A stretch of 39,513 nt of DNA from Akkermansiaceae bacterium (GCA_021200315.1 JAJQGU010000016.1:1-39513); one strand, 5' to 3'. Positions 28,820 to 38,547 are shown, numbered from the stretch's first letter. Notes: generated from the sequence alone by a model not told the origin. Translations and numbers: made by a program.

Positions 28820-28869
28820 AAAAATGGAAGGAAAAGGGCGCACCCGAGTTGGAAGAGGCGGGTGCGCCC
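28820..28869 (-). terminator. Rho-independent terminator of the second small lipoprotein gene
   Basis: Ten-base perfect arms GGGCGCACCC (28836-28845) and GGGTGCGCCC (28860-28869) with a 14-nt loop. On the minus strand they are followed by TTTTCCTTCCATTTTTTC. It lies 36 bp after the stop of the upstream paralogue, so the two lipoprotein genes are separate transcripts. Confidence 0.8.
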
Positions 28870-28905
28870 GGGAGTGAACCAGCACAGGAAGCGGGGAGAC
28901 CCCGT

Positions 28906-29034
28906 TCACTTCTTGGCCGGGATGACCGTGGGGGCCGGTGTTTCGACGGGGGTCTGCTGTTGCTGTTGCTGCTGGCAGCAGGAGGCGAGGGCGAGCGCAG
29001 CGCACGTCCATGCGAGGATAGCGGTTGTTTTCAT
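28906..29034 (-). CDS. Small poly-glutamine lipoprotein 2
   Basis: A 42-residue ORF and paralogue of the one at 28528. The signal peptide MKTTAILAWTCAALALASC ends in lipobox L-A-S-C with Cys19, followed by a second Cys, exactly seven glutamines, then T-P-V-E-T-P-A-P-T-V-I-P-A-K-K. Both copies share the order signal peptide, Cys, Q7, T-P, Pro/Val-rich tail, basic end, while the signal sequences differ, so this is an old duplication or a maintained design rather than a recent copy. The Q7 codons are mixed CAG/CAA in both. Function unknown. It follows the addBA genes after 107 bp. Confidence 0.75.
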   Translation of the reverse strand: MKTTAILAWTCAALALASCCQQQQQQQTPVETPAPTVIPAKK

Positions 29035-29058
29035 ATGATGTATTAATGAAATATGAGT

Positions 29059-29089
29059 ATCTCCGCTCGCCCCCTTGGCGGGCGGAGAT
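29059..29089 (-). terminator. Hairpin between the AddA-like gene and small lipoprotein 2
   Basis: Arms ATCTCCGC and GCGGAGAT pair perfectly, with further GC pairs inside. It lies 52 bp after the AddA-like stop and 25 bp before the lipoprotein ATG. There is no T-run right after it, so it may be a weak terminator of addBA or a structured 5' leader of the lipoprotein mRNA. Confidence 0.4.
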
Positions 29090-29141
29090 GTGCCTACAAT
29101 GCGGCCTAACGGACGATTGAACAAGAAAATAGAACCAACTG

Positions 29142-32100
29142 TTATGAAGATTGCTGTTCCCCTCCCTGCCGGCGGGAAGGAGGGAGGGGCGGAAGCTCGA
29201 TGACGGAACCGGTGGACGTGACCAGGATGATGAGGCGGATGCGTGCGCACGGGATGCCGCAGGCACGGGACACGAGCCGGGCATAGGAGTATAGCTGGGC
29301 GTTGTATCGCCGGAGGATGTCTTCGTCTTCGGCGGTGCGGGTTGTCTTGAAATCGACGAGGGTGGCGGAGCCGTCGGCGTGCAGGGTCAGTCGGTCGACG
29401 ACGGCGGAGATCCATTCTCCGCTGTCGGGATCCAGCGCCTCGATGCTTTGCTCGCGGTAAACGAGGTCGCCCGCCCGGGGGGTGAACAGAGCCGCGGCGG
29501 CGGGGTTTTCCCAAATGGGAGCCAGGACTTTCCGCACGTCGGGCGCGAGTTCTTCGGGTGGAGAGACCGGCATTGTCTCCCATGAGGCGAGCGCCGCATG
29601 GGCGGCGGTGCCGAGTGAGGCAGCTTCCTGAAGCGCTGTGCTTTCAGGCGGGAGGGTATTCCGTCGGGAGGGGCGTACGCGTCCGGGTTTCGGCGCGGGG
29701 AAAAAGCGGGGGAGAGTCTTCTCGGCGCTCTCTCCGGAAATTTCGTCCAAGGGAAGCTCCTCATACCAAGCGGGCTCTCCGCGTGAATAGATTACGTCGA
29801 ATGTTTCTCCTTTTTCTATCCGGCCGGGTTCGGCCAGCTTGGAGAAGATTTTCCCCATTGATGTCTTGCTCGTGGACTTGCTCTTGGTCGGGGGTGGGAG
29901 TATGACGTAAGTGGCCCGGACGGAACGCGTGATTGCTACATACGTTTTGCAGAGGCCCTCGGCCTCCTGGCGTGCGCGCCAGTCCCTGGCCAGTCTCCGC
30001 AGGGCGGGCACATGATCGTACAGCAGGCGGGGGCAATCGTACAGGATGCCCATGGTTTTACCCTTCACCTCACGGCGAATCCGGAGGTTTCTGTCGTCTG
30101 CGAAGGGAGGGGAACCGGTGAAGATGGGGATGAAGACCATGTCGAACCCCAGCCCCTTGGCCTTGTGGATGGTCATGATCTGCACCGAAGAGGCGGAGGC
30201 TTCTTCCCGGCGGACGAGTCCTTCCATGTGGCGAAGCCATTCCTCGAGGGGCATGCCTTTGCCGTCCTGCCGCGCGGCCTCTTCGCGCCAGATGCGCCAT
30301 CGTTCGCGGAGGAAGGGAGTGCGGCTCTCCCAGGCGGGAGTGCCGGCCATGGCGGCCTCGATCTCGTCCAGAACCGCGGAGTAGCCCCGGGTGTCGAAGA
30401 TCCTGCGCCAGTCTTCCCAGGCGCGGTGGAGCAGGGGCGCCAGCGGAAGAGCGGACAGGCGGTTGCGTATGGCCGTGCTGCCGGGTGCGTCCAGATATCG
30501 GAAAAACCCCAGAAGTCCCTTGCCCAGCGGAGTATCGACGCCTATGTTTCGATCATCATTGATTTCCGCGGGCAAGGCGATGCCTTCGCGGGCGGCTGCG
30601 GCCAGCAGGCTTTCGAGTACGCGGGATGCTTCTTTCTTTTTTGAGACGAGGATCGCGCAGGTGAGAGGCCGCCCGCTGCACGTGCGCCGCCAGGGCTTGA
30701 TTTCGAGCATCGTGCGGCACAGGACCTCGAGCATGGGAGCGTTGTCCCGGGGGGTGCCTCGTGTCTGCAGGATGCGCGCGCAGCCGGTGAGACGAGGCCG
30801 GGCGGAAATGTGCGCGGGGCAGATCCATGCTTCCAGCGCTTCGGGAGAGGCTTCCTCCGCTGTTTTTTTGAACTGGCAGACGTCGTTCACCATTTCAAGG
30901 ACGGCGGGTGCGGAGCGGAAGGATTGGGTGAGCTGCATGGGTTTGAGCGCCTGTTTCCACGGCGCTTCATGACCCAGCATCCGGAAAAGGCGGACGTCGC
31001 CCCCGCGCCACTGGTAGATGCTCTGCTTTTCGTCTCCCACTACGAGAAGGCTGCGCTTTCCCGAATCGTCCTGAACCACTTCGCTGAGAAAAGGCTCGAG
31101 CACTTTCCACTGACTGCGCGAGGTGTCTTGGAATTCGTCGAGCAGCCAGTGGTTGTAGCGGGCGTCGATGCGGTCGCCCATCAGGACGGGCAATCTTCCC
31201 GCCCCGCTTTCACCGAGCGCACGCGTGACGTCGTGAAAGCAGAAGCGGCCCCGGCTGCGCACATTCCCGGCATAGTGCGCGTCAAACTCCTTCATGAGCC
31301 GGAAGGCGGCCCGGGAACGCAGGCAGGCGCGGCGCAATTCGAAGGGGAGGACCTGATGCAGGAGCCCTTGGAGTTTTTCGTGCAGGTCGGGAAAAGGGTG
31401 ATTTTCCGGACAGGGATCGTCAATGCGCCGGAAGTCCTCTGGCTGACAATCGAGATAGGTCTTCCAGGGCATGTCTTCCACGGCTTGGAGAAAGTTGCGG
31501 TAGCAGCGGGCGTAGTCGGCGGGCTTCCCGGAGGATTTTCTCGGGACCGGGATTTTCAGCGGCATTTTTTCCAGAAGTTCCTGTGCGCGGATCACGAGCT
31601 CGTCGAGCTGGCAGGAGGGGGTGACTTCTTCCTCCGAGAGACCGAGCGACGAAGGTTCGCCCCATATGTTTCCGTCCCGGCAGTCGAGGTAGATCTCGTG
31701 CAGATTTCTGACGAGTTCGAACAGTGTCACTTCGACCCTGGCGGCGCCCTGTTCACCCCGCAGGCTTTCGGAGAACACCTTTTCCATCTGCCGGCGAACC
31801 TGGGGCGCGTCGGCCCACTGCCGATAGCCTTTCAGCAGAGCCCGCCGGCGTCCGGATTCCTCTTCCGATTGGTCGATGATGGTTACCCCGCTGTATCCGA
31901 GATCGAAAGAAGCTGTCATGGCCAGGCGGGCAAAGAGGCTGTCGATGGTGCCGAGGGCGAGCCTGGAGTAGTTGGTCATCATCTCCCGGAGTCTCAGCAG
32001 AAAGAACTCGCGCGTGAGCAGAGGCGCCACATGAGGCGATGCGCCCGGGGCTATGCCGGGGCGGCTTCCGTCGTCCTCCAAAGCTTCGGCGATGCGTGCT

Positions 32101-32339
32101 CCCAGCCGGCGCGCGCCTTCGTCGGTGGCCGCGCCGAGAGCGAGATCGCTGAAAATGCGGCTGCGGAATTCGGCCGCGGCCTTGCGTGTGAAGGTGAGTG
32201 CGATCAGGCGTTCGGGAGAGGCGCCCAGAGAACGGTCCGCCCCGTTGAGAGCAAGCAGGGCGAGGTAGCGGGTGGAAAGCTGGTACGTCTTGCCGGAGCC
32301 GGCGGAGGCCCCGATGAGTACGCTTCGGACTTCAGTCAT
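29142..32339 (-). CDS. addA: AddA-like UvrD-family helicase/nuclease
   Basis: Helicase-nuclease subunit that processes double-strand breaks for RecA. The 1065-residue product has Walker A GASAGSGKTYQLS (Lys17), motif Ia LTFTRKAAAEF, motif II HWLLDEFQDTSRSQW, motif III VVGDEKQSIYQWRGGD, and the UvrD motif V/VI regions IMTIHKAKGLGFD and YVAITRSVRATYV. The C-terminal PD-(D/E)XK nuclease has VVDRLTL and LVDFKTTR as the Asp and Asp-x-Lys elements. The start (ATG at 32339) overlaps the end of the AddB-like gene by 8 nt, so the two are coupled. RecB is an alternative name for the same architecture, but the two-gene layout fits AddAB. Confidence 0.9.
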   Translation of the reverse strand: MTEVRSVLIGASAGSGKTYQLSTRYLALLALNGADRSLGASPERLIALTFTRKAAAEFRSRIFSDLALGAATDEGARRLGARIAEALEDDGSRPGIAPGASPHVAPLLTREFFLLRLREMMTNYSRLALGTIDSLFARLAMTASFDLGYSGVTIIDQSEEESGRRRALLKGYRQWADAPQVRRQMEKVFSESLRGEQGAARVEVTLFELVRNLHEIYLDCRDGNIWGEPSSLGLSEEEVTPSCQLDELVIRAQELLEKMPLKIPVPRKSSGKPADYARCYRNFLQAVEDMPWKTYLDCQPEDFRRIDDPCPENHPFPDLHEKLQGLLHQVLPFELRRACLRSRAAFRLMKEFDAHYAGNVRSRGRFCFHDVTRALGESGAGRLPVLMGDRIDARYNHWLLDEFQDTSRSQWKVLEPFLSEVVQDDSGKRSLLVVGDEKQSIYQWRGGDVRLFRMLGHEAPWKQALKPMQLTQSFRSAPAVLEMVNDVCQFKKTAEEASPEALEAWICPAHISARPRLTGCARILQTRGTPRDNAPMLEVLCRTMLEIKPWRRTCSGRPLTCAILVSKKKEASRVLESLLAAAAREGIALPAEINDDRNIGVDTPLGKGLLGFFRYLDAPGSTAIRNRLSALPLAPLLHRAWEDWRRIFDTRGYSAVLDEIEAAMAGTPAWESRTPFLRERWRIWREEAARQDGKGMPLEEWLRHMEGLVRREEASASSVQIMTIHKAKGLGFDMVFIPIFTGSPPFADDRNLRIRREVKGKTMGILYDCPRLLYDHVPALRRLARDWRARQEAEGLCKTYVAITRSVRATYVILPPPTKSKSTSKTSMGKIFSKLAEPGRIEKGETFDVIYSRGEPAWYEELPLDEISGESAEKTLPRFFPAPKPGRVRPSRRNTLPPESTALQEAASLGTAAHAALASWETMPVSPPEELAPDVRKVLAPIWENPAAAALFTPRAGDLVYREQSIEALDPDSGEWISAVVDRLTLHADGSATLVDFKTTRTAEDEDILRRYNAQLYSYARLVSRACGIPCARIRLIILVTSTGSVIELPPLPPSRRQGGEQQSS

Positions 32340-35259
32340 GGCCGGAGGATTTGGCTTGAAAATGTGGGGAAAGAATCCAATCCAGCGAGTCGCCGTAGAG
32401 GGTTCGGAGTATGTCATGCGGAGGTGGGGGCCAGCCGAGCTGTTCGGCGGAAATCGCTCCTTCGCCCCGCTCGATGCGTTTCATGGCCGCTTCGGCCCAT
32501 TGCAGGCCGTTTTCGTAGTAGCTGTTCGGGCAGCTTCCGCTGTTGTGGAAGTTTTCCCATTCCACCATGCGCGATTTCCAGGGGTCGGGAGGCAGGAAGC
32601 AGTACCACGGCCGCACCGCCTCGCGTTCCAGACCGAACTCGCGGGCGGCCCAGTCCGCGGCCCAGGCGGTGTAGAGAGGCATCTGGAGATCGACCCATCT
32701 GCGCTGTGTTTTTCCCTGGTCGGGATGACTGAGCTCCGGGAACCAACGGCCGAACGCGGCCGAAGGCGGGGCGCTGCGCAGACATTTCTTCTCCGGCGCC
32801 GGAGAGCCGTCACCCTTGAGGTAGCTCACGGGGTTGCCCGTCTTATAGTCGACTACGCGCACGCCGGTTACATTCCCGCGGGCATCGTGTTTCACATCCA
32901 CCCGGTCAATGCGGAAAGTCATGGCGTGCCCGCGCCATTGCCAGGCATTCTTTCCTCCCGCTGTGTGTTCGAAGAGGCGGCACTCCCAGCCTTGTTCGAG
33001 CTCTCTCAAATGCAGGCGGACGAAGGCGTGCAGCCTCCTCTGTATGTTGTGAATCTGCAGGGATGCCGGCAAATAGCGGTGTTCGGTCCATTTTGCCTCT
33101 TCGCGGCGGAGGAGGGCGTTCATTTCGAAGCGCAGATCTCCTTCGTCCTTTTCTCCGAGAGCGGCGAGAGAAGGGTATTTTCTGGTGAAGGAGAACAGGA
33201 TGTCGTGAATGATCGTGCCTGCCTCCCGTGCTTCGAAGGCAGTTTTGTCGGGCGGGCAGTCCTCCGCGTCGAGTCCCCATGCGCTGCGCAGCCAGAAGCG
33301 CATGGGGCATTCCCAGAATTTGTTCAGGCTGGTGGGGGAAAAGGTTTTCCGTCCGTCTTTCCATGGGTTCGGGTAACCGGGCAGGAGGTCTTCGAGCCCT
33401 CTCTTCTCTTCCGGTGCGTTCTTCATGGCCGAGAGGTGCGCCGCGTCCCACGAGCCGAGATCGCGCGGAAGCGCTGCGAGCGCTCTGTCCGGCTCCCCGA
33501 AAAGCTGCTGCACGCGGGCGGGCAGGGTGCGGTCGCGGCAGTGGAACAGGAGGGAGGAAGGAGCGAGAGGTTCTCCGGAAGAGGTATGCCGGGAGAGGAG
33601 AAAGCGGACGTCTCCCGCATGCCGTCGGGATTCGATCAGCGAGATGAGCAGAAAGGCGTCGCGGGCCGTGCGGGTCTGTTGGCCCTCGATTCCCAGTTTC
33701 TCGAGTGCGTTCTCGTGCAGAAAGGGGTCGGTGGAGGGCGCCTCGGGCACGGCTCCTTCGGTGAACCCGGCGAGCACGAGGCGGCTCTCCGGTCGGAAAG
33801 GAAGCTCCATCCAACCGAGCCCGTCGAAACATTCCCCGATGCGGCGGGGGCTTTCGATGTGCAATTGACTCAGGCGGCGGGAAAGGACGGAGAGTACGAA
33901 ATCCGTCGGCAGTCCGGGGTAGCCGCGAAGTGTCTCCACTTCGTCCAAAAATTTGGCGGCGGCATTGTGCGCGAAGCCGGCAGAGAGGTAGTCGCCTTCC
34001 AGGCAGGCGACGGCGAGGCGCTGCAGGGAGGCGAGCAGAGCGTCTCCGCTCTTCAGGGCGTCTTTCCCCCACTGCACCAGTGAATGCCAGGCCGCCGAAG
34101 ACGGGGAAGGCGGGGAGCCCGTCTCTTCCCTCTCCAGCAGGGATGGAACGACGTCGAGGCGCTCGGGAAAATATTTCCGTTCACATTCGTTGAGAGTGCG
34201 GCAGAAGGATTCGTGATCCGGCCGTGCGAGTGTGTGCGCCGTCAGAGAGGAGCGCGCCAGCCGCAGCCAGGGGGCGGCGAATTCGGGAGCCTCGGCGCAT
34301 TCGGACAAGTCGGCGATCAGCGCCGCCCAGCCTGTGCCCGCCAAAGGCAGTCCTTCCGGGCGGTGGAGTCCTGCGCCGCATTCGTGCAGAGCAAGGTCGA
34401 TTGCCGTGCCGAGGCCGGGGTCGCAAAGGCCGAGCGCGGAATTTTCGGGGTCTTCCGCCAGCAGGGAGCAGACCCGTGCGGCCAGTTCGTCGGGCGTTTC
34501 CGTCTGTTCGATGGATTGGGCGTCAATGTCGATGGGCTGTTCGAGCCATCCGGCGAGAGGCGCGCCCCACCCGTCGAACAGCGCGGCGTGTTCTTCGGGG
34601 GCGTGGATCCACGCCTCGACGGGCAGCCCGCAGGCTGCCAGCATGCGCTTCACGGGTGCGTGCACCCCGGGCACGGCGATCAGCGCGATTCTGCCGGAAA
34701 TGCCGTCGAGCGCGGGGATCGGAGCCTCTGCGGAACGCTTCTGGTATCCGGCGGCGGTCATCACTCGTTCCCATGCGTCGGACAAGGCGGCGAGTTCGCG
34801 CCATCGATCTTTCTCGCCGGCGTCCATGCGCCGGGCCGCTCCCTGCGCCGTGATGCCATGTGCGGCAAGGGTGCGCTGAAGGGATTGCAGGTGCGCGGCA
34901 ATGTCGATCAGGCTCTCACCGTTCCATTCCATCGGCTCGGGGAACAGCGACTTCATTCCGCCTCCGAGCCGCCGCAGCGTTTCTCCCCAGGCCGCCAGCT
35001 CTGTCAGGGCGGGAGCCCCGAAGGGCAGGGCGGCCTCGATAAGGGCGCCTGCGGGCAGGATGCGCGGCATCAGCATGGCGCCGCACAAGCGAGCCGTCTC
35101 CTCCCGGAGCTTGCGGGCGGAGTCGCGCGTGGGAGTGATCGCCAGCGAGCGGCGGAATTCGTCGGCTTCACGTTCCGCCCATGCCTTGAAACGCTCCGCC
35201 GCCGCGGAGGCGACAGTCTTTTCCCACCCGAGAAATATGCGTTGGGGAACGAAGTTCAC
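32332..35259 (-). CDS. addB: AddB-like PD-(D/E)XK nuclease subunit
   Basis: Partner subunit of the AddA-like helicase-nuclease, 975 residues, with a GTG start. The C-terminal third holds the RecB-type nuclease: [35 protein letters not shown] and VVDYKTGN give the conserved His, Asp and Asp-x-Lys residues. The N-terminal two thirds match the inactivated helicase-like part only loosely: no GxxGxGK[ST] Walker A is present near the N-terminus, where [17 protein letters not shown] occupies the expected place. The Cys-rich tail that forms the iron-sulfur cluster in Bacillus AddB is also missing (only one Cys, G-S-C-P-N). A leaderless-type promoter precedes it. Confidence 0.85.
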   Translation of the reverse strand: MNFVPQRIFLGWEKTVASAAAERFKAWAEREADEFRRSLAITPTRDSARKLREETARLCGAMLMPRILPAGALIEAALPFGAPALTELAAWGETLRRLGGGMKSLFPEPMEWNGESLIDIAAHLQSLQRTLAAHGITAQGAARRMDAGEKDRWRELAALSDAWERVMTAAGYQKRSAEAPIPALDGISGRIALIAVPGVHAPVKRMLAACGLPVEAWIHAPEEHAALFDGWGAPLAGWLEQPIDIDAQSIEQTETPDELAARVCSLLAEDPENSALGLCDPGLGTAIDLALHECGAGLHRPEGLPLAGTGWAALIADLSECAEAPEFAAPWLRLARSSLTAHTLARPDHESFCRTLNECERKYFPERLDVVPSLLEREETGSPPSPSSAAWHSLVQWGKDALKSGDALLASLQRLAVACLEGDYLSAGFAHNAAAKFLDEVETLRGYPGLPTDFVLSVLSRRLSQLHIESPRRIGECFDGLGWMELPFRPESRLVLAGFTEGAVPEAPSTDPFLHENALEKLGIEGQQTRTARDAFLLISLIESRRHAGDVRFLLSRHTSSGEPLAPSSLLFHCRDRTLPARVQQLFGEPDRALAALPRDLGSWDAAHLSAMKNAPEEKRGLEDLLPGYPNPWKDGRKTFSPTSLNKFWECPMRFWLRSAWGLDAEDCPPDKTAFEAREAGTIIHDILFSFTRKYPSLAALGEKDEGDLRFEMNALLRREEAKWTEHRYLPASLQIHNIQRRLHAFVRLHLRELEQGWECRLFEHTAGGKNAWQWRGHAMTFRIDRVDVKHDARGNVTGVRVVDYKTGNPVSYLKGDGSPAPEKKCLRSAPPSAAFGRWFPELSHPDQGKTQRRWVDLQMPLYTAWAADWAAREFGLEREAVRPWYCFLPPDPWKSRMVEWENFHNSGSCPNSYYENGLQWAEAAMKRIERGEGAISAEQLGWPPPPHDILRTLYGDSLDWILSPHFQAKSSGHD

Positions 35260-35265
35260 GCGCTC

Positions 35266-35294
35266 ATGCTAACAGGGAAAAGAGAGCGTGGAAA
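35266..35294 (-). promoter_or_regulatory. Leaderless-type promoter of addB-addA
   Basis: Minus strand: TTTCCA (35294-35289), a 17-nt spacer, TAGCAT (35271-35266), then six bases to the GTG at 35259. Both hexamers match four of six. The spacing agrees with the other leaderless sites and supports the GTG as the start. Confidence 0.45.
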
Positions 35295-35346
35295 GAAAAA
35301 ACGCGCCGATTTCCGCCGCCGGCGGCAGGCCCCGTCCTTGGGACGG
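35295..35346 (-). terminator. Terminator of the membrane pyrophosphatase gene
   Basis: Two hairpins follow the hppA stop on the minus strand: CCGTCC/GGACGG with a 3-nt loop (35332-35346), then CGCCG/CGGCG within a GC-rich stretch (35304-35324), directly followed by a seven-base T-run (plus-strand A's at 35295-35301). The T-run lies next to the addB -35, so the two genes are tightly but separately arranged. Confidence 0.55.
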
Positions 35347-35350
35347 AATG

Positions 35351-37585
35351 TCACAGCAGGGTGACGGCGATGTTGAGTCCGGCCGTGACGATGGAAACCA
35401 TGCTCATGAGTTTCACGAGAATGTTCAGCGACGGCCCGGAGGTGTCCTTGAAGGGGTCGCCCACGGTGTCTCCGATCACGGCGCTCTTGTGAGCTTCGGA
35501 GCCTTTGCCGCCGTATTTGCCGCTTTCAATGTACTTCTTGGCGTTGTCCCACGCGCCGCCGGCGTTGGCCATGAAGACGGCCAGTACAAATCCCGAGGCC
35601 AGTCCGCCGGCCAGCAGCCCGAAGACGCCGGGGACGCCGAAGACGACGCCCGTGAGAATGGGCACGATCACGGCCAGCAGCGAGGGAAGCGTCATTTCGT
35701 GCTGAGCCCCCGCTGTGGAGATCTCGACGCAGCGGGCGTAATCCGGCTCGGCTTCGCCGGACATGATGCCGGAGATTTCGCGGAACTGTCGCCGCACTTC
35801 TTTCACCATGCGCTGAGCCGCACGGCCTACGGCATTCATGGTGAGCCCGCAGAACAGAAAGGACATCATCGAGCCGATGAAGAGCCCCATGAGCACCTTC
35901 GGGTTCATCAGCGTCACCTGGAAATAGTCCATGAACTGCGCGAGCGAGACGCCGCCTCCCTCCTGGAGGCACTCCAGGGAGACGGTTTCCCCGTTCGGGA
36001 AGAGGAAGCCGTCCAGATTCAGCGTTTCGCAGTGGTGCACGATGGCGATCTTGAGTTCTTCGATGTAAGAGGCCAGCAGGGCGAGGGCCGTCAGGGCGGC
36101 CGAGCCGATGGCGAACCCTTTGCCGGTGGCGGCGGTTGTGTTGCCGAGAGAGTCGAGAGAATCCGTGCGGCGGCGCACTTCGTCCTTGAGACCGCTCATT
36201 TCGGCATTGCCGCCGGCGTTGTCGCAGATGGGGCCATAGGCGTCCGTGGCGAGGGTGAGACCGAGAGTCGAAAGCATGCCCACTGCCGCAATGCCGATGC
36301 CGTAGAGCCCCCTGCTCATGGTTTCGGGCTGGAAGTGAAAGTCGCCGGAGGCGCTGCCATAGGCCGCGATGGTGCCGAGCACGATCGTGAGCACGGGGAT
36401 GAGGGTGGAGATCATTCCCGTGCCGAGCCCTGAAATGACCACCGGGCCGGCGCCCGTGCGCGCGCTGCGGGCGATGGAGCGGCAGGGGCGGTAATCCGCC
36501 GAGGTGAAGAATTCCGTCGATTTTCCGATGATGATTCCCGTGACGAGACCGGCCAGAATCGCGCCCCAGAGCCCCCAGCAGTTCTCGATCTCGAAAAAAT
36601 TCAGAATGGCGGCCGAAACGATGGCGATCAGGAAGGAGCTGAGGTTGACGCCGCGGTTGAGCGCGGCCATCAATTCCCGCTGCGAGGCTCCGCGTTTCAC
36701 GCCTACGGCGAATACGCCCAGAATCGAGAGGATGGCGCCGGCCGCCGCGATGAGCATGGGAGCGAACACCGCTTTCAGAGCCATGTCCGGCACGGCGTGG
36801 TAGGCCGCGGCGCCCAGTGCCGCCGCCGCAAGGATGGAGCCGCAGTACGATTCGTAAAGATCGGCGCCCATGCCGGCCACATCGCCTACGTTGTCGCCCA
36901 CATTATCGGCGATGGTGGCGGGATTGCGGGGATCATCCTCGGGAATGCCCGCTTCCACCTTGCCTACCAAGTCCGCGCCGACGTCGGCCGCCTTGGTGAA
37001 AATGCCGCCCCCCACACGGGCGAAGAGAGCCTGCGTCGAGGCACCCATGCCGAAGGTCAGCATCGTCGTGGTGATCATGATCAGTTTCTGCGAAGGCGTG
37101 GCCGCCTCCACAAAGGCGTCGAGAACCAGATACCATCCTGAAATGTCGAGCAGACCGAAGCCCACGACCACCAGCCCCAGCACCGCTCCCGAGCGGAAGG
37201 CGATCTGCAGTCCGGCGTCCAGGGAATGACGGCATGCCTGCGCTACGCGCGACGAGGCGTGTGTGGCCGTCTTCATGCCGATGAAGCCGGCCAGCCCCGA
37301 GAAAATGCCGCCCGACAGGAAGGCGAAGGGCACCCAGACGTTCTGAATATGCAGCACGTAGGCCATCCAGGCAAAGAGAATGGTCAGAAGCAGGAAGAAC
37401 ACGGCCACGACTTTGTATTGCTGCTTCAGGTAGGCCATGGCTCCCTTGCGCACAAACCCGGCAATGCGCTTCATGGAGGCGTTCCCCTCGTCCTCTCTTT
37501 TCATTTTCAGGAAAAACCAGGCGGCAAACGACAGAGAGCAGAGAGAACCCGACGGGACGAGCCAGAAGATTTGATCCGGTGTCAT
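35351..37585 (-). CDS. hppA: Membrane-bound ion-pumping pyrophosphatase
   Basis: Hydrolyses pyrophosphate and pumps H+ or Na+ across the membrane. The 744-residue product is almost entirely membrane helices and carries the pyrophosphate-binding region [18 protein letters not shown], then [20 protein letters not shown], and near the C-terminus [18 protein letters not shown]. The segment [18 protein letters not shown] has Ala where K+-independent enzymes have Lys, so it is the K+-dependent subfamily, which includes most Na+ pumps; the ion is not proven here. The ATG at 37585 fits the hydrophobic N-terminus [15 protein letters not shown]; the frame extends upstream to 38071 but that part lies over the next gene. 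Confidence 0.95.
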   Translation of the reverse strand: MTPDQIFWLVPSGSLCSLSFAAWFFLKMKREDEGNASMKRIAGFVRKGAMAYLKQQYKVVAVFFLLLTILFAWMAYVLHIQNVWVPFAFLSGGIFSGLAGFIGMKTATHASSRVAQACRHSLDAGLQIAFRSGAVLGLVVVGFGLLDISGWYLVLDAFVEAATPSQKLIMITTTMLTFGMGASTQALFARVGGGIFTKAADVGADLVGKVEAGIPEDDPRNPATIADNVGDNVGDVAGMGADLYESYCGSILAAAALGAAAYHAVPDMALKAVFAPMLIAAAGAILSILGVFAVGVKRGASQRELMAALNRGVNLSSFLIAIVSAAILNFFEIENCWGLWGAILAGLVTGIIIGKSTEFFTSADYRPCRSIARSARTGAGPVVISGLGTGMISTLIPVLTIVLGTIAAYGSASGDFHFQPETMSRGLYGIGIAAVGMLSTLGLTLATDAYGPICDNAGGNAEMSGLKDEVRRRTDSLDSLGNTTAATGKGFAIGSAALTALALLASYIEELKIAIVHHCETLNLDGFLFPNGETVSLECLQEGGGVSLAQFMDYFQVTLMNPKVLMGLFIGSMMSFLFCGLTMNAVGRAAQRMVKEVRRQFREISGIMSGEAEPDYARCVEISTAGAQHEMTLPSLLAVIVPILTGVVFGVPGVFGLLAGGLASGFVLAVFMANAGGAWDNAKKYIESGKYGGKGSEAHKSAVIGDTVGDPFKDTSGPSLNILVKLMSMVSIVTAGLNIAVTLL

Positions 37586-37610
37586 AGCAGATGAAGGCAA
37601 TTTCTTTCCC

Positions 37611-37639
37611 AGAATGGCACAACGGCGCCGACTGTGCAA
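37611..37639 (-). promoter_or_regulatory. Candidate promoter of hppA
   Basis: Minus strand: TTGCAC (37639-37634), a 17-nt spacer, CATTCT (37616-37611, three of six). It would give a leader of about 20 nt. Weak -10, so tentative. The remaining gap up to the next gene (37640-37842) holds the terminator at 37733-37760 and a run of ten G's at 37770-37779. Confidence 0.3.
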
Positions 37640-37732
37640 GTCTTCCTTGGAGAAGACACCGATTTTTCTTCCTTCCGGCTGGTTCGGCGTTTTGCGCGGC
37701 GGGGGTCGTTTCTCCCCGTTTTGCAGCAAAAT

Positions 37733-37760
37733 CCGCCGCACCTTGCGCAAGGTGCGGCGG
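37733..37760 (-). terminator. Terminator of the PEP-CTERM gene
   Basis: A perfect 28-bp palindrome with arms CCGCCGCACCTTGC and GCAAGGTGCGGCGG. On the minus strand it is followed by ATTTTGC; on the plus strand by GAAAAATC. It lies about 80 bp after the stop of the PEP-CTERM gene. Confidence 0.65.
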
Positions 37761-37842
37761 GAAAAATCAGGGGGGGGGGACGCGCTTCGCGCGGCGGAGA
37801 GGCAGCCCTCCATGCGGAGACCCCGCGCCCGCAATCCGTCTT

Positions 37843-38547
37843 TTACGCGCGTCTGCGGCGGAGAGCCAGCGCACCCAGCGCGAGAAGCCCGAGCGTGGCC
37901 GTCGCCGGTTCCGGCACGGCGGCGGCAGCCTGCGCCGATATAGAGGTGATTTCCTCTGAACTCAGGGCGCTGTTGAAAGCGTAGACGGCCAGAAGGGCGT
38001 CGGTGCTGGAATAGGTGATCTGGTTGTAGCCATCGGTGGCCTGGCTCCAGCGAATGTTGCTCTGACTCCAATAGACGGTGCCGTCCGCGGCGTAGATCCT
38101 TGTGCCGTTGCTGCCGTCCATCGTCTGCACAGAGAAGGTGATCGTGCCCGTCTCTGCATCGTAGGAGGTAGTGTTGAGGAGGTTTCCGGAGTCCTTGCTG
38201 TAACTGCCTGAGGCGATATTGGCGACCAGGGTGTACTCGCCGCTCTCGCTCTGCGATCCGCTGATGCTCACGGCAATGCCGTTTCCGTTCGAGTTGGAAA
38301 ATGTGAACAGCGTGGTGGCTGAAGAGAGCTCGCCCGAGTCGATTAGACTCGTGACTGTGGAGTAATCCAGCACGACGACGATCGTGGTCAAATCGCGGGT
38401 TGAGCCCGCAGAAGAGAACGTCGTGCCCGTTAAGTTGGTGAATCCCTCAGAGGAGACCGTGGAGTAGACCGCGTCGGCCAGATCGGTGGCGGAAGCGGAG
38501 GCGGCGAGGCCGAGGCAAAGAGCCGCTGTAACGAGAGTTGTTTTCAT
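37843..38547 (-). CDS. PEP-CTERM sorting-signal protein, Ser/Thr-rich, secreted
   Basis: A 234-residue exported protein. Residues 1-20 (MKTTLVTAALCLGLAASASA) form a signal peptide. The middle is rich in Ser, Thr, Gly and Asn with beta-strand periodicity, including Y-N-x-I-T-Y-S-S-T-D-A-L-L-A-V-Y, which recalls autotransporter-like or concanavalin-type domains but is not a recognised family. The end is a PEP-CTERM signal: VPEPATATLGLLALGALAL followed by four Arg and Ala. Such tails are cut by an exosortase and route proteins to the surface, often in exopolysaccharide producers. No exosortase is in the window. A -10-like TATTAT lies eight bases before the ATG. Confidence 0.85.
   Translation of the reverse strand: MKTTLVTAALCLGLAASASATDLADAVYSTVSSEGFTNLTGTTFSSAGSTRDLTTIVVVLDYSTVTSLIDSGELSSATTLFTFSNSNGNGIAVSISGSQSESGEYTLVANIASGSYSKDSGNLLNTTSYDAETGTITFSVQTMDGSNGTRIYAADGTVYWSQSNIRWSQATDGYNQITYSSTDALLAVYAFNSALSSEEITSISAQAAAAVPEPATATLGLLALGALALRRRRA

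Noticed and set aside
30810..34083. Long plus-strand frames opposite addA and addB
   Set aside because: Shadows of two genes with complete helicase and nuclease motifs; composition is Gly/Ala/Val/His-rich without motifs.
37586..38071. Extension of the membrane pyrophosphatase to 906 residues
   Set aside because: It begins with TTG inside the PEP-CTERM gene and crosses a terminator; the extra part is Arg/Pro-rich and not membrane-like.
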